Of a stretch of DNA of 47,578 nt, positions 32,380-41,029 are shown piece by piece. Under the pieces are notes generated by a model that saw only the letters and a program-made list of their open reading frames with translations, did not search any database and was not told where the DNA came from. Position numbers and translations under genes: made by a program. Every line of letters starts with the position of its first letter. The first letter of the stretch is position 1. Source of the stretch: Firmicutes bacterium CAG:124 (GTDB taxonomy: Bacteria > Bacillota > Clostridia > Oscillospirales > Oscillospiraceae); the NCBI GenBank assembly GCA_000432135.1, contig HF990636.1:1-47578 (forward strand), read 5' to 3'.

Positions 32380-33759
32380 TCAACCGTTCGGGTTCGGGGT
32401 ATCCAGCATGGTCTTGCACGCGGCAAGGACCTTTGCGGCGATGGGCGCGGCTGTCTGGCTGCCGGAGCCGCCGCGTTCGGCGAAGACGACGAACGCGAGC
32501 GGATATGCCTCATCCTCCACGAAGCCCGCGAACATCGCGTCTGCCGGGCCGTTTTCGCGCTCCGCCGTACCGGACTTGGCGCAGACCGTCAGACTGCCGA
32601 ACTGCCACGCGCCGTACTGGTTCACGACCGCGCCGCGCATCATCTTTCCGAGCGCTTCGGCTGTTTCTTCGGACAACAGCCGCCCGGTCGTCTTCGTTTC
32701 CGCTTCATAGACCGTCTGGCCCGCGCGGGAAATTTTCTGCATGAGATACGGCTCCGCCGCCTCTCCGCCGTTCGCGATCACGCCCATAAAGCGCAGGAAC
32801 TGGATCGCCGTGATCTGGTCGGTATACTGGCCGATCCCGGCCCAGGCGACGCTGCCGTCATCCGCGTCTGACAGATCGACGGTCGACCGGGCGGTATAGC
32901 CGTCGCAGGTGAGCGTTCCGTTGAGGCCGAGCTTATCGCAGACCGCCTGCAGCGTGTCTTTACCGAGGGCCGAGGCCAGCTCACCGTAATAGACGTTGCA
33001 CGAATGCGCCAGCGCCTCCGGCATGGCAAGCGTCCCATGGCTGGACATACAGACGATTTCCTGTCCGCCGATGATGGTTTTCCCGGCGCAGGTATGGGTC
33101 CCGGCCTGCGCGGACGCGCTTTTTTCCAGCGCTGCGGCGCTGGTCACGAGTTTAAAAATGGAGCCGGGCGTATAGGCCGCGTCAAAGAAGCGGTTGAGAT
33201 ACACGCCGTCATACGCGCCTGTCTCGTCGCCCGCGATATCGGGGATGTTGTCGGGGTCGTAGCTGGGGCTGGTCACGGCGCACAAAATTTCGCCGGTTTT
33301 GTAGTTATAGACGCCCACTGCGCCGTGATAGCTGCCAAGCGCCTGCAGGGCTGCTTTCTGCACCTCGGCACTGATGGTAAGTCTTGCGCTGGCCGTGCCC
33401 TTGGATGCTTCGTTCAGGCCGGTAATTTTATCGTAGCCGATCATCTGCTCGGCGAAATTGCCCAGCAGCGGCGCGCTGATATAGCCGTAGCGGTCGCCCA
33501 GCAGATGGATGGTCGCCTCGCGCACGGCTTCATCGGCACTGTACACGCGGCCATCCGTTGTATTCAGGATGCGTACGCCGGAGCGGTCGTAAATTTTGCC
33601 GCCGGTGAGATTCGTGCCGGTATAGACGTGCGGGCTGCCGGAAAACGTGACCCATTTTTCGGCGTTTGCCGCGTATTTGACGCAGAAGGCCAGCGTCCCC
33701 ACGGCAAGCACAACGGCCAGAGCCAGCGCGAACAGCGCGCGGCGCGATACCTTTTTCAT
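32380..33759 (-). CDS. Penicillin-binding protein, FtsI/PBPA-type transpeptidase
   Basis: A 459-residue class B-like PBP that cross-links peptidoglycan. It has one N-terminal anchor (about 8-28), a short non-catalytic segment, and a transpeptidase domain with SIFK near 200 (active-site Ser in YTPGSIFKLV), SCN near 253 (SxN) and KSGTAE near 385. It is shorter than FtsI because the pedestal region is small, resembling PbpA-type partners of RodA/FtsW proteins. ATG 33759 overlaps the stop of the FHA-FtsW gene as ATGA and has GGAGG 7 bases upstream; an in-frame GTG is at 33765. A glycosyltransferase-transpeptidase pair with that gene is the natural reading. Confidence 0.93.
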   Translation of the reverse strand: MKKVSRRALFALALAVVLAVGTLAFCVKYAANAEKWVTFSGSPHVYTGTNLTGGKIYDRSGVRILNTTDGRVYSADEAVREATIHLLGDRYGYISAPLLGNFAEQMIGYDKITGLNEASKGTASARLTISAEVQKAALQALGSYHGAVGVYNYKTGEILCAVTSPSYDPDNIPDIAGDETGAYDGVYLNRFFDAAYTPGSIFKLVTSAAALEKSASAQAGTHTCAGKTIIGGQEIVCMSSHGTLAMPEALAHSCNVYYGELASALGKDTLQAVCDKLGLNGTLTCDGYTARSTVDLSDADDGSVAWAGIGQYTDQITAIQFLRFMGVIANGGEAAEPYLMQKISRAGQTVYEAETKTTGRLLSEETAEALGKMMRGAVVNQYGAWQFGSLTVCAKSGTAERENGPADAMFAGFVEDEAYPLAFVVFAERGGSGSQTAAPIAAKVLAACKTMLDTPNPNG

Positions 33760-35549
33760 CTGCACGCCTCCTTTCCGGCAGGACGCTGCCAGACGGCGTC
33801 AGGGTCCTCCGCCGCAGGCTCGTCAACGGCGTCTTCCTCTGCGTCAGGTTCCTCCGGCAGCGGCGTGACGCCGTGCGGGACGCGGATGGCGACAGAGGCG
33901 TTCTGCCGGGTATCGGCTGCCTTGATAAAGGCCAGCAGGCCCCAGACACAGACCATGCTCGACCCGCCGTTCGACACGAACGGGAACGTCACGCCCGTGA
34001 GCGGCAGGAAATCCGCCATGCCGAACACGTTCAGGATCGTCTGCGTGACCATGACCGTCACAGCCGCGCAGGCGCCGATGGTATAAAAGCAGCTTCTGCC
34101 CGCGGGCGCGGAGCGCACGACGAAGCAGGCGAGAATGACAATGCACGCGACCATCAGAACCGCCATGATGAGGCCCCATTCCTCCGAGACGAAGGCGAAG
34201 ACCAGATCGGTGTCTGACGCCGCGACGTATTTGAGCCAGCCCTTCCCCGGCCCGAGGCCGAACAGGCCGCCCGAGGCGATGCACATCATCGAGCGCGTCT
34301 GGGAATACCCGGTCGTGAGCGCATAGTCCCACACATGGCCCCACGCCTCAAAGCGGTTGCGCGCGTAGGGCAGAAAGCGCAGTACCAGAACGCCCGCGAA
34401 GCCCGTCGCGGCGATGGCCAGCGCGATGGTCGCAAAGTTGCCGGAGCGCAGGAACGCGATGACAAGGAACGCAACAAAGAAAATGATCGCGGTGCCGAAG
34501 TCCTTCATGAGCGCCAGACACGCGCAGATCACGGCGGAATAGGCGATGAACAGCACGATATTGCGCTTTGCCATCAGCCGCGAGAGCGTGGACGCGCCGA
34601 CATAGATAAAGCAGACCTTGACGAACTCCGACGGCTGGAACGACACGCCGCCCAGCTGGATCCAGTTGCGCGCGCCGAATTTTTCCACGCCAAAGAGCAG
34701 ATTGAACGCCAGCAGGCCGATGCCTGCAACAGCCGCGAGATACCGCACGGTCTTTGCCCGCTCCAGATCGCGCAGCGACCAGCAGACGACGAGGAACACG
34801 CACACGCCCGCGACGATAGCAAGCAGCTCCTTGATCAGACTTTCCGGCGCGGAGCTTGACACGACGGCAAGGCCCATCGTGCACAGGAAAAACGCCAGCG
34901 TCTCCGCCTCGAAGCCCGTTCTGCGGAACGCGCGCAAGGCAAGATACAGCGCCCACTCCAGCCCGATCAGTCCGCCGAAGGCGGTCAACTCCAGCGCGGG
35001 ATCGCAGCCGCCGAGAATCAGCTGCAGCGCTGTCAGCAGCTGGAACAGCGTCAGAAGCAGCAGCGTCGGCACCTGATGCACGGCGTGGCCGGCCCGCGTG
35101 CGGGTCCCGGCCTGAATGCGCTCCTGTTCCTTTGTCAGGGGGATGAGCGTGAAATTCACGCCGCCCATCGTAATGACGTCGCCGAAGCGCAGCGCGGACA
35201 GCGCCGTCTGCCTCCCGTTGACGAACACGCCGGATTTGGAGTGCGCGTCCGAGATCGTCCAGCTGCCGTCGTCGTAGCGCGTTAAGACTGCGTGCGTGCG
35301 CGAGACGGTTGGGTAGCCAAGCTGTACATCACAGCCTGCACCGCGGCCGATAAGGCTTTCCCAGTGCGTGACAGGGATGTGCGCGCCGTCCGGCGTGGTC
35401 AGCCATGCCCAGACCTCCGGCTCCGGCCGGAACGTCAGCAGGCTCACCGCGCAGCGGATCAGGATCCCCAGCGCAAGCACCGGGAACAGATAGCACAGCC
35501 ACGGAACGGGCTCAAATTGTGAAAAAAACGTAGTCAGTGCATCCTGCAT
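33756..35549 (-). CDS. FHA domain fused to FtsW/RodA/SpoVE glycosyltransferase
   Basis: A 597-residue fusion. After one membrane span (about 18-40) a cytoplasmic FHA domain (about 61-135) shows the phosphothreonine-binding core: LIGRGAGCDVQL, TVSRTHAVL and SKSGVFVNG. The rest (about 155-545) is a SEDS polymerase with ten or so spans and the conserved YVGASTLSRLMA, KDFGTAIIF and FPFVSNGGSS stretches. SEDS proteins polymerise lipid II. The FHA domain suggests control by Ser/Thr phosphorylation, as in PknB-type systems; no kinase is encoded here. It is coupled to the PBP gene by an ATGA overlap and lies 25 bases after the AI-2E-type gene. ATG 35549 is preceded by TGGAGAA. Confidence 0.93.
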   Translation of the reverse strand: MQDALTTFFSQFEPVPWLCYLFPVLALGILIRCAVSLLTFRPEPEVWAWLTTPDGAHIPVTHWESLIGRGAGCDVQLGYPTVSRTHAVLTRYDDGSWTISDAHSKSGVFVNGRQTALSALRFGDVITMGGVNFTLIPLTKEQERIQAGTRTRAGHAVHQVPTLLLLTLFQLLTALQLILGGCDPALELTAFGGLIGLEWALYLALRAFRRTGFEAETLAFFLCTMGLAVVSSSAPESLIKELLAIVAGVCVFLVVCWSLRDLERAKTVRYLAAVAGIGLLAFNLLFGVEKFGARNWIQLGGVSFQPSEFVKVCFIYVGASTLSRLMAKRNIVLFIAYSAVICACLALMKDFGTAIIFFVAFLVIAFLRSGNFATIALAIAATGFAGVLVLRFLPYARNRFEAWGHVWDYALTTGYSQTRSMMCIASGGLFGLGPGKGWLKYVAASDTDLVFAFVSEEWGLIMAVLMVACIVILACFVVRSAPAGRSCFYTIGACAAVTVMVTQTILNVFGMADFLPLTGVTFPFVSNGGSSMVCVWGLLAFIKAADTRQNASVAIRVPHGVTPLPEEPDAEEDAVDEPAAEDPDAVWQRPAGKEACR

Positions 35550-35573
35550 GAGAAATTCTCCATGTACGGGCGG

Positions 35574-36818
35574 TTACGGTGCGGCGGTTCTGTCCTGCTT
35601 CGGAAGCTCGGCGACCTCGCTGATCGGGCCGTAGGCCGTCGTGTCGGTAGTCAGGTTCTTTTTGCGAAGCTTATTGTTGACGGAATCGGAAATGAGCAGG
35701 TAAATGATCGCAAACACCGGCACGCCCAGGATCATGCCTGCGAAGCCGAAGAGGCTGGCCGCGATGGTGATGGACGCAAGCACCCAGAAGCCCGAGATGC
35801 CGACGGTGTTGCCGAGGATCTTCGGCCCGATGACATTGCCGTCCACCTGCTGCAGGACCAGAATGAAGATGACGAAATAGAACGCCTGCAGCGGGTTCAC
35901 CAGCAGAATGAGGAACGCGCACGGCACAAGACCGATGATCGGCCCGAAGAACGGGATAACGTTCGTCACGCCGATGACCGTGGCGATCAGGGCCGGATAC
36001 GGCATCTTGAGGATCAGAATGCCGATATAGCAAAGAACGCCGATGATGGCCGAGTCGACGATCTTGCCGATGACGAAGCCGTTGAACACCCGGTAGATAT
36101 TGCGGCCAAGATAGAACACGTGATCCGCGCCCTTCGGCGAGAGCAGCGCGACGATGATCTTCTTGCTCTGCGCCTGAAACGTCTCCTTCGACCACAGGAT
36201 ATAGATCGACGCGACGAAGCCGATGAGGAAGTTCATAAAGCCCTTGACAAAGGCGACTACGGAGCTTGTGAGCGTGGTCAGGAGCTTCTGCACGTCCTGC
36301 AAAAACGTCGTGGTGATCCAGTTGTTGATGAACTCATAGATCTTGCCGAGCGCCGAGTCGACATAGCTCTGGATCTCGGGGTTGTCCTCGAGGATGTTCG
36401 TGACCCAGCGGTCGATGCTGGTATAATACGTCTCTGCGTTGTCCACGATCCCGACGACGCTCTCATACAGCTGCGGCAGCAGCATGGAGAAGAACGCGTA
36501 TAAAATCAGGACTGCCACAACAACGCTGACGAAGATGCCCGCCGCACGGCTCAGATTGCGGATGAACGCGGGCTTCCACTTTGTCTTCTGTTCCAGCAGC
36601 GGCAGCAGGCGGCTGTCGACGAAGCGCACGATCGGGTTCAGAAGGAACGCGATCACCACGCCGAAGATCAGCGGCTCCAGAATCATCTCCAGCGCCGTCA
36701 GCACACCGAAGAAACCCGGCAGATCCGTAAAGATCACGACGAGCAGAATGCTGACAAAGATCACGACCAGCGCCGTCAGACCCCATTTGACGTACGGCTT
36801 GTCTCGATGTTCGTTCAT
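35574..36818 (-). CDS. AI-2E family transporter (TqsA/PerM-like)
   Basis: A 414-residue membrane protein with about eight spans, an extracytoplasmic loop (about 115-215) between the N-terminal hairpins and the core, and the family's TNVIPFFGPIIG, VDGNVIGPKILG and GISGFWVLAS motifs. Members are linked to AI-2 export or Na+/H+ exchange, and several Firmicute members have unknown substrates. It is the first gene of the operon with the FHA-FtsW fusion and the PBP, so a cell-envelope role is as likely as signalling. Promoter at 36848-36876. Confidence 0.9.
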   Translation of the reverse strand: MNEHRDKPYVKWGLTALVVIFVSILLVVIFTDLPGFFGVLTALEMILEPLIFGVVIAFLLNPIVRFVDSRLLPLLEQKTKWKPAFIRNLSRAAGIFVSVVVAVLILYAFFSMLLPQLYESVVGIVDNAETYYTSIDRWVTNILEDNPEIQSYVDSALGKIYEFINNWITTTFLQDVQKLLTTLTSSVVAFVKGFMNFLIGFVASIYILWSKETFQAQSKKIIVALLSPKGADHVFYLGRNIYRVFNGFVIGKIVDSAIIGVLCYIGILILKMPYPALIATVIGVTNVIPFFGPIIGLVPCAFLILLVNPLQAFYFVIFILVLQQVDGNVIGPKILGNTVGISGFWVLASITIAASLFGFAGMILGVPVFAIIYLLISDSVNNKLRKKNLTTDTTAYGPISEVAELPKQDRTAAP

Positions 36819-36847
36819 ACGCGATTCTCCTTTTCCCAGTTATCTAT

Positions 36848-36876
36848 AAAGTATCATATTCGACAGAAAACGTCAA
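36848..36876 (-). promoter_or_regulatory. Promoter of the AI-2E-FtsW-PBP operon, with 0A-like box
   Basis: Minus strand TTGACG, 17 bases, TACTTT. The spacer contains TGTCGAA (36859-36865), matching the 0A-box core, so Spo0A could block this promoter. Several such 7-mers are expected by chance in 47 kb, so the box is tentative. Confidence 0.5.
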
Positions 36877-36889
36877 TTCAGAGATTCCC

Positions 36890-37055
36890 CTAGGGTGTAT
36901 CTGAAAACTCATGATGTGACCGGCAGCGAGGGATTTTTGCGTTGCGCAAGACATTTTTTCGCAGGAATACTGACGTATTTCAAGGAAAAATGACGCGGCG
37001 CACCGCAAAAAGGCCCGCTGTCCGGGTGCGTTGGGAGTTTTCAGATACACCCTAG
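36890..37055. mobile_element. MITE with 21-bp perfect terminal inverted repeats and CTAG flanks
   Basis: The ends 36890-36910 and 37035-37055 are perfect inverted repeats (CTAG followed by GGTGTATCTGAAAACTC). Inner parts also pair: CCGGCAGCGAGGGATTTTTG near 36919 matches the complement of the segment near 37000-37024 with few differences, and AATAC-TGAC-GTATT marks the centre. The whole 166 bases therefore folds as one long hairpin with no coding capacity. CTAG at both outer edges fits a 4-base YTAR target duplication like that of IS5-group transposons. Its right end runs into the 3' end of nfo. Confidence 0.85.
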
Positions 37056-37874
37056 TGCGCGCAGCAGTGCAAGCTCCTGCGCGTAGCCCGGCAGCTCGTT
37101 CGGCGTTTCGAGGATCATGGGCAGACCCCGCAGGGCCGGGTGGTGCAGAATACGCCGGAACATTTCCAGCCCCAGGCAGCCCTGCCCGAGCTTTTCATGC
37201 CGGTCCTTATGCGCGCCGCAGGGATTTTTGCTGTCGTTCAGATGCAGCGCCTTCAGCCGGTCAAGGCCGATCACGCGGTCGAATTCAGCCAGCACGCCGT
37301 CCAGATCGTTTACAATGTCGTATCCCGCGTCCGACACATGGCACGTATCGAGGCACACGCCGAGCAGCTCCCCGCACCGGCAGGCGTCAAAAATCGCGCG
37401 CAGCTCCTCGAACCGGCCGCCGACCTCGCTTCCCTTGCCGGACATTGTTTCGAGCAGAACGGTCGTGTGCTGCTCCGGCCGGACGACCGCATCCAGACAC
37501 GCGGCGATCAGCTCGATCCCGGCTTCAACGCCCTGTCCGACATGGCTGCCGGGATGGAAATTGTAGAAGTTTCCGGGTGTCAGCTCCATGCGCTGCAAAT
37601 CGCTTTCAAAGACCTCGCGGGCAAATTCCCGCGTCCGCTCGTCCTTGGAGCACGGGTTCAGCGTATACGGCGCATGGGCCACGACGCGGCCCAACTGCCC
37701 GTCCTGCTGCATCTGCACGAGCACGGCGGCGTCCGCCGGGTCAGCACTTTTTGCAGCACCGCCGCGCGGATTGCGCGTAAAAAACTGAAAGGTGTTCGCG
37801 CCGATGGAAAGCGCGGTCCTCCCCATCGCGGCATAGCCCTTCGACGAGGACAAATGGCAGCCCAGATACAGCAT
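37041..37874 (-). CDS. nfo: Deoxyribonuclease IV (endonuclease IV)
   Basis: A 277-residue AP endonuclease for base-excision repair. Zinc and active-site regions are intact: NFHPGSHVG, LLETMSGKGSEVG, GVCLDTCHVSDAGYD and LHLNDSKNPCGAHKDRHEKLGQG. Start ATG 37874 (MLYLGCHLSSSKG) has AGGAGG 6 bases upstream; the frame extends upstream without a site. The last codons (GCI, stop) are written by the inverted repeat of the MITE: the element entered at CTAG and its end provides TGA. The protein end is therefore slightly altered but all motifs are upstream of it. Confidence 0.94.
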   Translation of the reverse strand: MLYLGCHLSSSKGYAAMGRTALSIGANTFQFFTRNPRGGAAKSADPADAAVLVQMQQDGQLGRVVAHAPYTLNPCSKDERTREFAREVFESDLQRMELTPGNFYNFHPGSHVGQGVEAGIELIAACLDAVVRPEQHTTVLLETMSGKGSEVGGRFEELRAIFDACRCGELLGVCLDTCHVSDAGYDIVNDLDGVLAEFDRVIGLDRLKALHLNDSKNPCGAHKDRHEKLGQGCLGLEMFRRILHHPALRGLPMILETPNELPGYAQELALLRALGCI

Positions 37875-37903
37875 AAGCGGCCTCCTGCAAGCGTATTTTT
37901 TAT

Positions 37904-37932
37904 AGTTTATCACGTTTTTGGAAAATCCGCAA
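37904..37932 (-). promoter_or_regulatory. Promoter of nfo
   Basis: Minus strand TTGCGG, 17 bases, TAAACT, 30 bases upstream of the start codon and divergent from the WYL promoter, with -35 elements only 6 bases apart. Confidence 0.6.
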
Positions 37933-37938
37933 TTCCAC

Positions 37939-37967
37939 TTGCTCCCGGCGCGAAAAATCTGTACAAT
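37939..37967 (+). promoter_or_regulatory. Promoter of the WYL regulator
   Basis: TTGCTC, 17 bases, TACAAT. Confidence 0.6.
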
Positions 37968-37999
37968 AAATATACCACTACTGACAGGAGGCGCGGACG

Positions 38000-38977
38000 A
38001 TGGGACGGACGGAGAATCAGAAGCTGAAGCTGCTGTATTTAAAGGAGCTGTTCGAGCGGCAGTCGGATGAGGAGCACCTGCTCTCCATGCAGGACATTCT
38101 GGACGCGCTCGCCGCGCAGGGCATCCGGGCCGAGCGCAAGAGCGTCTACGACGATATTTTGTGCCTGCAGCAGTTCGGCATGGATATCGTGACGGTCAAG
38201 GGCCGGAACGGCGGGTATTTTCTTGCCTCGCGCACGTTTGAGCTGCCGGAGCTGAAGCTGCTGGTCGACGCGGTGCAGTCGAGCAAATTCCTGTCGGAGC
38301 GGAAGTCCATGCAGCTGATCGCCAAGCTCGAGACGCTTGCCAGCGGGTATGCCGCCGGGAGCCTGCGGCGGCAGGTCACAGTCGCCGGACGCGTCAAGAC
38401 CATGAACGAGAGCGTCTATTATTCCGTCGATCTGCTGCACGAGGCCATCCAGAAAAACAGCCGCATCACGTTCCGCTATTTTGACTATGATCTGAACGGC
38501 TCCCGCCGCTACCGGCCGGGGCTGTATACTGCCAGCCCCTATGCGCTGTGCTGGCAGGATGAAAATTATTATCTCATCGCGCATTCCGAGCGCCACGGGC
38601 TGACGCATTACCGTGTGGACAAGATGGCCTCGATCAGCATGACGGGCCAGCCGCGCTATATGGACGCGCAGACGCGGGAGCTTGATCTGACCGAATACGG
38701 CAAAAACGTCTTTGGTATGTTCGCGGGCAGCCGGGAGCAGCTGCGGCTGCGCTTTGACCGGTCGCTGGCGGGTGTTGTGATCGACCGCTTCGGCCGCGGG
38801 ACCCCATGCGTCCCGGATGGGCCGGACGCGTTTGTCTGCACGGTCGAGGTCGCGGTGTCGCCGAACTTTTTCGGCTGGCTTGCCTCATTCGGCGCGCGGG
38901 CGCAGCTGCTCTCCCCTGCCCCCGTCCGGGAGGCGTTCGTCACCCTGTGCCGGGCGGCAGAGACGGCAAATACCTGA
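38000..38977 (+). CDS. HTH-WYL domain transcriptional regulator
   Basis: A 325-residue regulator. The N-terminal winged HTH (about 1-85) includes RAERKSVYDDILCLQQFGMDI. The WYL domain (about 140-215) carries FDYDLNGSRRYRPGLYTASPYALCWQDENYYLIAHS, where the WYL position reads CWQ...YYL. A C-terminal WCX-type extension (about 235-320) follows. WYL domains sense nucleic-acid or small ligands, for instance in DNA-damage regulators. It lies divergent to nfo, a DNA-repair gene, with overlapping promoter regions, so control of nfo is possible. AGGAGG lies 9 bases upstream of the ATG. Confidence 0.92.
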   Translation: MGRTENQKLKLLYLKELFERQSDEEHLLSMQDILDALAAQGIRAERKSVYDDILCLQQFGMDIVTVKGRNGGYFLASRTFELPELKLLVDAVQSSKFLSERKSMQLIAKLETLASGYAAGSLRRQVTVAGRVKTMNESVYYSVDLLHEAIQKNSRITFRYFDYDLNGSRRYRPGLYTASPYALCWQDENYYLIAHSERHGLTHYRVDKMASISMTGQPRYMDAQTRELDLTEYGKNVFGMFAGSREQLRLRFDRSLAGVVIDRFGRGTPCVPDGPDAFVCTVEVAVSPNFFGWLASFGARAQLLSPAPVREAFVTLCRAAETANT

Positions 38978-39013
38978 ACTGAACGCAAAAACCTGTTTTT
39001 TTGTAAATACTAC

Positions 39014-39042
39014 TGGAAAAATCCGCGCAGATATTGTATGAT
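39014..39042 (+). promoter_or_regulatory. Promoter of the transketolase operon
   Basis: TGGAAA, 17 bases, TATGAT. The leader of about 100 bases contains a 9-bp hairpin, TTTCCTGCG (39076-39084) with CGCAGGAAA (39107-39115). Confidence 0.5.
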
Positions 39043-39148
39043 AGAAGCCGGAATGCAACAAGAAGCAAAATGAGTTTTCCTGCGAGGCAAATCAATCCCA
39101 CACAAACGCAGGAAATTCCCGATTCTATGAACAAAGGAAGGAATTCAT

Positions 39149-39991
39149 ATGGAACAAACCAAACTGAAGACGCTCGAGCTGAACGCGGCAAAGGCGCGTC
39201 TTTATGGCGTCCAGATGGTGCACGACGCGGCCTCCGGCCATCCGGGCGGCTCGATGAGCTGCATGGACGTGCTGACGTACCTGTACTTTGCCGAAATGCG
39301 CGTCGATCCCAAGAACCCGCATGACCCCGGCCGTGACCGCTTCGTCATGTCCAAGGGCCACTGCTCCCCCGCCATGTACCCGGTGCTGGCGCTGCGCGGC
39401 TTCTTCCCGGTCGAGGATCTCAAGATGTTCCGCCGCATCGACGGCCATATGTCCGGCCATGTGGAAATGAAATACGTCCCCGGTGTCGATATGTCCACCG
39501 GCTCTCTGGGCCAGGGCATCTCCGTCGCCGTCGGCATGGCGCTGGCCGGTAAGGTCGCGCAGAAGGACTACCGCGTTTACGCCATTCTCGGCGACGGCGA
39601 GGTCGCCGAGGGTCAGGTCTGGGAGGCCATGATGGCCGCCAACAAGTACCACCTCGACAATCTGTGCGCCTGCGTTGACGTCAACGGTCTGCAGATCGAC
39701 GGCGAGACGAAGGACGTCATGCCCACCGAGCCGCTGGACAAGAAGTTTGAAGCGTTCGGCTGGCACGTGATCAAGTGTGACGGTCATGACTTCAATCAGA
39801 TCGAAGCCGCTTACAAGGAAGCCGAGCAGACCAAGGGGCAGCCCACCATGATCCTCGCAAAGACCATCAAGGGCAAAGGCGTGAGCTTTATGGAAAACAA
39901 CGCGGGCTGGCACGGCAAGGCGCCAAACGACGAGCAGTGGGCGCAGGCCAAAGCAGAGCTTGAAGCGAAGATCAAGGAACTGGAGGGTTAA
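39149..39991 (+). CDS. Transketolase, N-terminal (thiamine-binding) subunit
   Basis: A 280-residue subunit of a split transketolase, which moves two-carbon units between sugar phosphates in the pentose phosphate pathway. The thiamine diphosphate/Mg motif is GDGEVAEGQVWEAMM...VDVNG. Catalytic His residues lie in ASGHPGG and SKGHCSPAMYP, and GRIDGHMSGH-like wording (RRIDGHMSGHVE) is present. Start ATG 39149 follows AAAGGAAGG. It is separated by 3 bases from the C-terminal subunit gene; both are needed for activity. Confidence 0.96.
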   Translation: MEQTKLKTLELNAAKARLYGVQMVHDAASGHPGGSMSCMDVLTYLYFAEMRVDPKNPHDPGRDRFVMSKGHCSPAMYPVLALRGFFPVEDLKMFRRIDGHMSGHVEMKYVPGVDMSTGSLGQGISVAVGMALAGKVAQKDYRVYAILGDGEVAEGQVWEAMMAANKYHLDNLCACVDVNGLQIDGETKDVMPTEPLDKKFEAFGWHVIKCDGHDFNQIEAAYKEAEQTKGQPTMILAKTIKGKGVSFMENNAGWHGKAPNDEQWAQAKAELEAKIKELEG

Positions 39992-39994
39992 AAA

Positions 39995-40942
39995 ATGGCT
40001 GAGAAAATTGCAACCCGTGAAGCATACGGCAAGGCGCTTGCCGCGCTGGCCGAAAAATATCCCGACCTTGTCTGCTTCGACGCAGACCTCGCAGGCGCGA
40101 CCATGACGAAGTATTTCAAGGCCGCCTGCCCGGAACGCTTTTTTGATATGGGCATCGCCGAGGCCGATATGGTCGGCGTCGCCGCCGGTATGAGCCTGTG
40201 CGGCTTCAAGCCCTTCGTCAACACGTTCGCCATGTTCGCAGCCGGCCGTGCCTGGGAGCAGGTCCGCAACTCCGTTGCCTACCCGCACCTGAATGTCAAG
40301 GTCGTCGGCAGCCACGGCGGTCTGTCCGTCGGCGAAGACGGCGCGACGCACCAGTGCATCGAGGATTTTGCCATCATGCGCGCCATCCCCGGTATGCTGG
40401 TCCTGTGCCCGTGCGACGGCAACGAGATGCGGCTGGCCGTTGAGGCGCTGGTCAACTACGAGGGTCCGGCCTATATGCGTCTGGGCCGTCTGGCCGTCGA
40501 AACGGTCACGGATTCCATCCCCGGCTACAGGTTTGAACTCGGCAAGGGCGCAACGCTGCGCGACGGCACCGACGTGACCATCATCGCGGTCGGCATGAAC
40601 GTGCAGATGGCGCTGGCCGCCGCCGAAAAGCTGGCCGCCGAGGGCATCTCCGCCCGCGTCATCGATATGCACACCATCAAGCCGCTCGACACCGAGCTGG
40701 TTCTGAAGGCCGCGAAGGAAACCGGCGCGATCGTCACCACCGAAGAGGCCAACGTCCTCGGCGGTTTTGGCGCGGCAGTCGCCGAATATCTGAGCGAGAA
40801 TTACCCCGTGCCCGTCGTCCGCCACGGCGTCAACGACGAGTTTGGCCGCAGCGGCAAGGCCCCGCTGGTGCTCGACGCCTACGGCGTCAATGCCGACGGC
40901 ATCATCGCCAAGGTCAAGCAGGCGCTGGCCATGAAGAAATAA
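39995..40942 (+). CDS. Transketolase, C-terminal subunit
   Basis: A 315-residue subunit holding the pyrimidine-binding and C-terminal transketolase domains. It has FDMGIAEADMVGVAAGMSLCG with the catalytic Glu, the substrate-binding SHGGLSVGEDGATHQ, and a C-terminal TTEEANVLGGFG. GGAGG precedes the ATG by 8 bases. With the N-terminal subunit it reconstitutes the enzyme; rpiB (17151-17591) supplies another step of the same pathway. Confidence 0.96.
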   Translation: MAEKIATREAYGKALAALAEKYPDLVCFDADLAGATMTKYFKAACPERFFDMGIAEADMVGVAAGMSLCGFKPFVNTFAMFAAGRAWEQVRNSVAYPHLNVKVVGSHGGLSVGEDGATHQCIEDFAIMRAIPGMLVLCPCDGNEMRLAVEALVNYEGPAYMRLGRLAVETVTDSIPGYRFELGKGATLRDGTDVTIIAVGMNVQMALAAAEKLAAEGISARVIDMHTIKPLDTELVLKAAKETGAIVTTEEANVLGGFGAAVAEYLSENYPVPVVRHGVNDEFGRSGKAPLVLDAYGVNADGIIAKVKQALAMKK

Positions 40943-40953
40943 GCAGAGCATAC

Positions 40954-40990
40954 AAACAGCCGCCCCGTTCAATCCCGGGAGCGGCTGTTT
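40954..40990 (+). terminator. Terminator of the transketolase operon
   Basis: Arms AAACAGCCGCCCCG and CGGGAGCGGCTGTTT with one mismatch, starting 12 bases after the stop. Confidence 0.8.
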
Positions 40991-41029
40991 CAGTTTGTCA
41001 AAAAGTCTGCTTTTGCAGCAGACCGCTTC

